Assembly (NCBI GenBank): GCA_001604565.1
Contig: LVBV01000006.1
Location: 1 to 64,000 of the forward strand
Source of the DNA: Puniceicoccales bacterium Verruco_01
GTDB taxonomy: Bacteria > Verrucomicrobiota > Verrucomicrobiia > Opitutales > Oceanipulchritudinaceae
Length of the DNA stretch: 64,000 nucleotides
Reading direction: 5' to 3'
Of the stretch, positions 63,207 through 64,000 are shown in pieces. A model generated the notes under the pieces. It did not search any database. It had not been told where the DNA came from and worked only from the letters and a program-made list of their open reading frames with translations. The translations under genes and the position numbers were made by a program. Numbering within the stretch: the stretch's first letter is position 1; the number at the start of each line of letters is the position of its first letter.

Positions 63207-63986
63207 GTGAAAGCAAGGATTCATCCAACCGCAATCGTTGAGGACGGCGCGCGCCTTGCCGACGGAGTGGAAGTCGGCGCCTACGCTTACATCGGCGGCG
63301 AGGCGACCCTCGGCGAGGGCTGCATCGTCATGCACCACGCGACGGTGGAGGGCTTCACGACGATGGGCGCGCGTAACATCGTCTATCCCTACGCCTTCAT
63401 CGGGGCCCGCACGCAGGACCTCAAGTACGCGGGAGGCCGCCCCGGCCTGACCATCGGCGAGGACAACGTCTTCCGCGAGTACTCCACTGTTCACGCTGCG
63501 ACCAAGGACGGCGACTTCACGGTGATCGGCAGCCACAACAACTTTCTTGCCTACACGCACATCGCGCACGACTGCATCCTAGGGGACTACATCGTGGCCT
63601 CGAACAGCGTGGGACTGGCCGGGCACATCAAAGTGGGAAGCCACGTGGTCATCGGAGGGATGGCGGGCTTCCACCAGTTCGTCCGCATCGGCGACTATTC
63701 GATGGTGGGCGGCATGGCCCGCGTGACGCAGGACGTCTGCCCCTACATGATTGCCGAGGGCGAGCCCGCGCGCACCCGCACGATCAACCTCGTGGGGCTG
63801 GAGCGCAACGGTTTGAGCCCGGCGGAAATCGCCGAGGTGAAGGCGGCCTACCGCATCCTCTTCAAGAGCGACCTGCCCCGCGAAAAGGCGGTGGAGGCCC
63901 TGCGCAACGCCTGCCGGGGCGACGAAACGCCCGTCATGACGAAGCTCCTTGCCTTCTTCGAGACTTCCGAGCGCGGCGTGTGCTAG
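63207..63986 (+). CDS. lpxA: UDP-N-acetylglucosamine acyltransferase
   Basis: This 259-residue acyltransferase catalyses the first step of lipid A synthesis. It forms a left-handed beta-helix (IHPTAIVEDGARLADGVEVG and later hexapeptide repeats), with the catalytic His121 in HIAHDCILGDY. A helical C-terminal domain follows. It starts with GTG at 63207, 19 bp after lpxC-fabZ, so the two are one operon. The gene ends 14 bases before the window edge. Confidence 0.96.
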   Translation: MKARIHPTAIVEDGARLADGVEVGAYAYIGGEATLGEGCIVMHHATVEGFTTMGARNIVYPYAFIGARTQDLKYAGGRPGLTIGEDNVFREYSTVHAATKDGDFTVIGSHNNFLAYTHIAHDCILGDYIVASNSVGLAGHIKVGSHVVIGGMAGFHQFVRIGDYSMVGGMARVTQDVCPYMIAEGEPARTRTINLVGLERNGLSPAEIAEVKAAYRILFKSDLPREKAVEALRNACRGDETPVMTKLLAFFETSERGVC

Positions 63987-64000
63987 CCGGCGGACTTCCA

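Noticed and set aside
1-64000. CRISPR arrays, rRNA, tRNA, integrases and transposases
   Set aside because: I looked for regularly spaced repeats, rRNA cores, cloverleaf-type sequences and recombinase motifs and recognised none. A covariance-model scan would be needed to exclude a tRNA formally.

Overview
The window is a GC-rich chromosomal stretch from a Gram-negative (diderm) bacterium. It is most likely a member of Verrucomicrobiota, probably Opitutae, but that placement is inferred from gene content and is not proven. The clues are a fused lpxC-fabZ gene followed by lpxA (lipid A synthesis, hence an outer membrane), a fused pyrR-pyrB gene, an acidobacterial-type (ADOP-like) orphan permease, DUF481 and NodT-type outer-membrane proteins, and a secreted beta-repeat protein with a Trp/Tyr-rich C-terminal domain. 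Strong Shine-Dalgarno sequences are present at only a minority of starts. No rRNA, tRNA, CRISPR array, prophage or intact insertion sequence was recognised.

Layout. 1-3.8 kb: a conserved hypothetical gene, an ECF sigma factor with its probable anti-sigma factor, and a small cassette of ribbon-helix-helix, helix-turn-helix and nuclease-like genes around an AT-rich divergent region. 3.8-9 kb: a large hybrid histidine kinase, and ilvD with an unusual internal insertion. 9-9.6 kb: a higBA toxin-antitoxin pair whose toxin carries an in-frame stop. 9.7-15.5 kb: an EF-hand membrane protein, a DUF481 protein and an orphan FtsX-type permease. 15.7-18.5 kb: protoporphyrinogen oxidase, a Fur-type regulator and an HDOD protein. 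18.8-20.7 kb: a 57-aa gene and purB. 20.7-24.9 kb: an envelope cluster (CsgG-like, a tetratricopeptide-type lipoprotein, an LpoB-like lipoprotein) plus exbBD. 24.9-28.5 kb: leuD, pyrC and pyrR-pyrB. 28.5-31.1 kb: a GH1 glycosidase and an FKBP isomerase. 31.4-36.5 kb: two tandem acetolactate synthase genes and leuC. 36.6-43 kb: ftsH, tilS, a DedA protein, serS and ribE. 43-50.9 kb: a beta-helix acyl/nucleotidyl-transferase-like protein, tsaD, a sodium:solute symporter, the secreted Trp-rich protein, purE, trxA and an esterase. 51-55.3 kb: a chemoreceptor, a response regulator and an orphan ABC-type binding protein. 55.3-61.6 kb: a complete RND efflux operon with its TetR regulator. 61.8-64 kb: lpxC-fabZ and lpxA.

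Functionally most of the window is housekeeping. Branched-chain amino-acid synthesis (ilvD, two ilvB-type genes, leuC, leuD) is scattered over 30 kb, and ilvC and the small acetolactate synthase subunit are not seen. Pyrimidine synthesis (pyrRB, pyrC) and purine synthesis (purB, purE) are present as separate pieces, as is envelope and lipid A assembly. Signalling genes appear as orphans without adjacent che genes or ABC transporter partners.

The features most worth a second look are the higB nonsense mutation with its apparently leaderless promoter, the roughly 140-residue insertion in IlvD, the PyrR-PyrB fusion lacking an obvious attenuator, the tandem acetolactate synthase paralogues, the 2.2-3.8 kb cassette, the hairpin abutting the lpxC-fabZ start codon, and two families of small inverted repeats.
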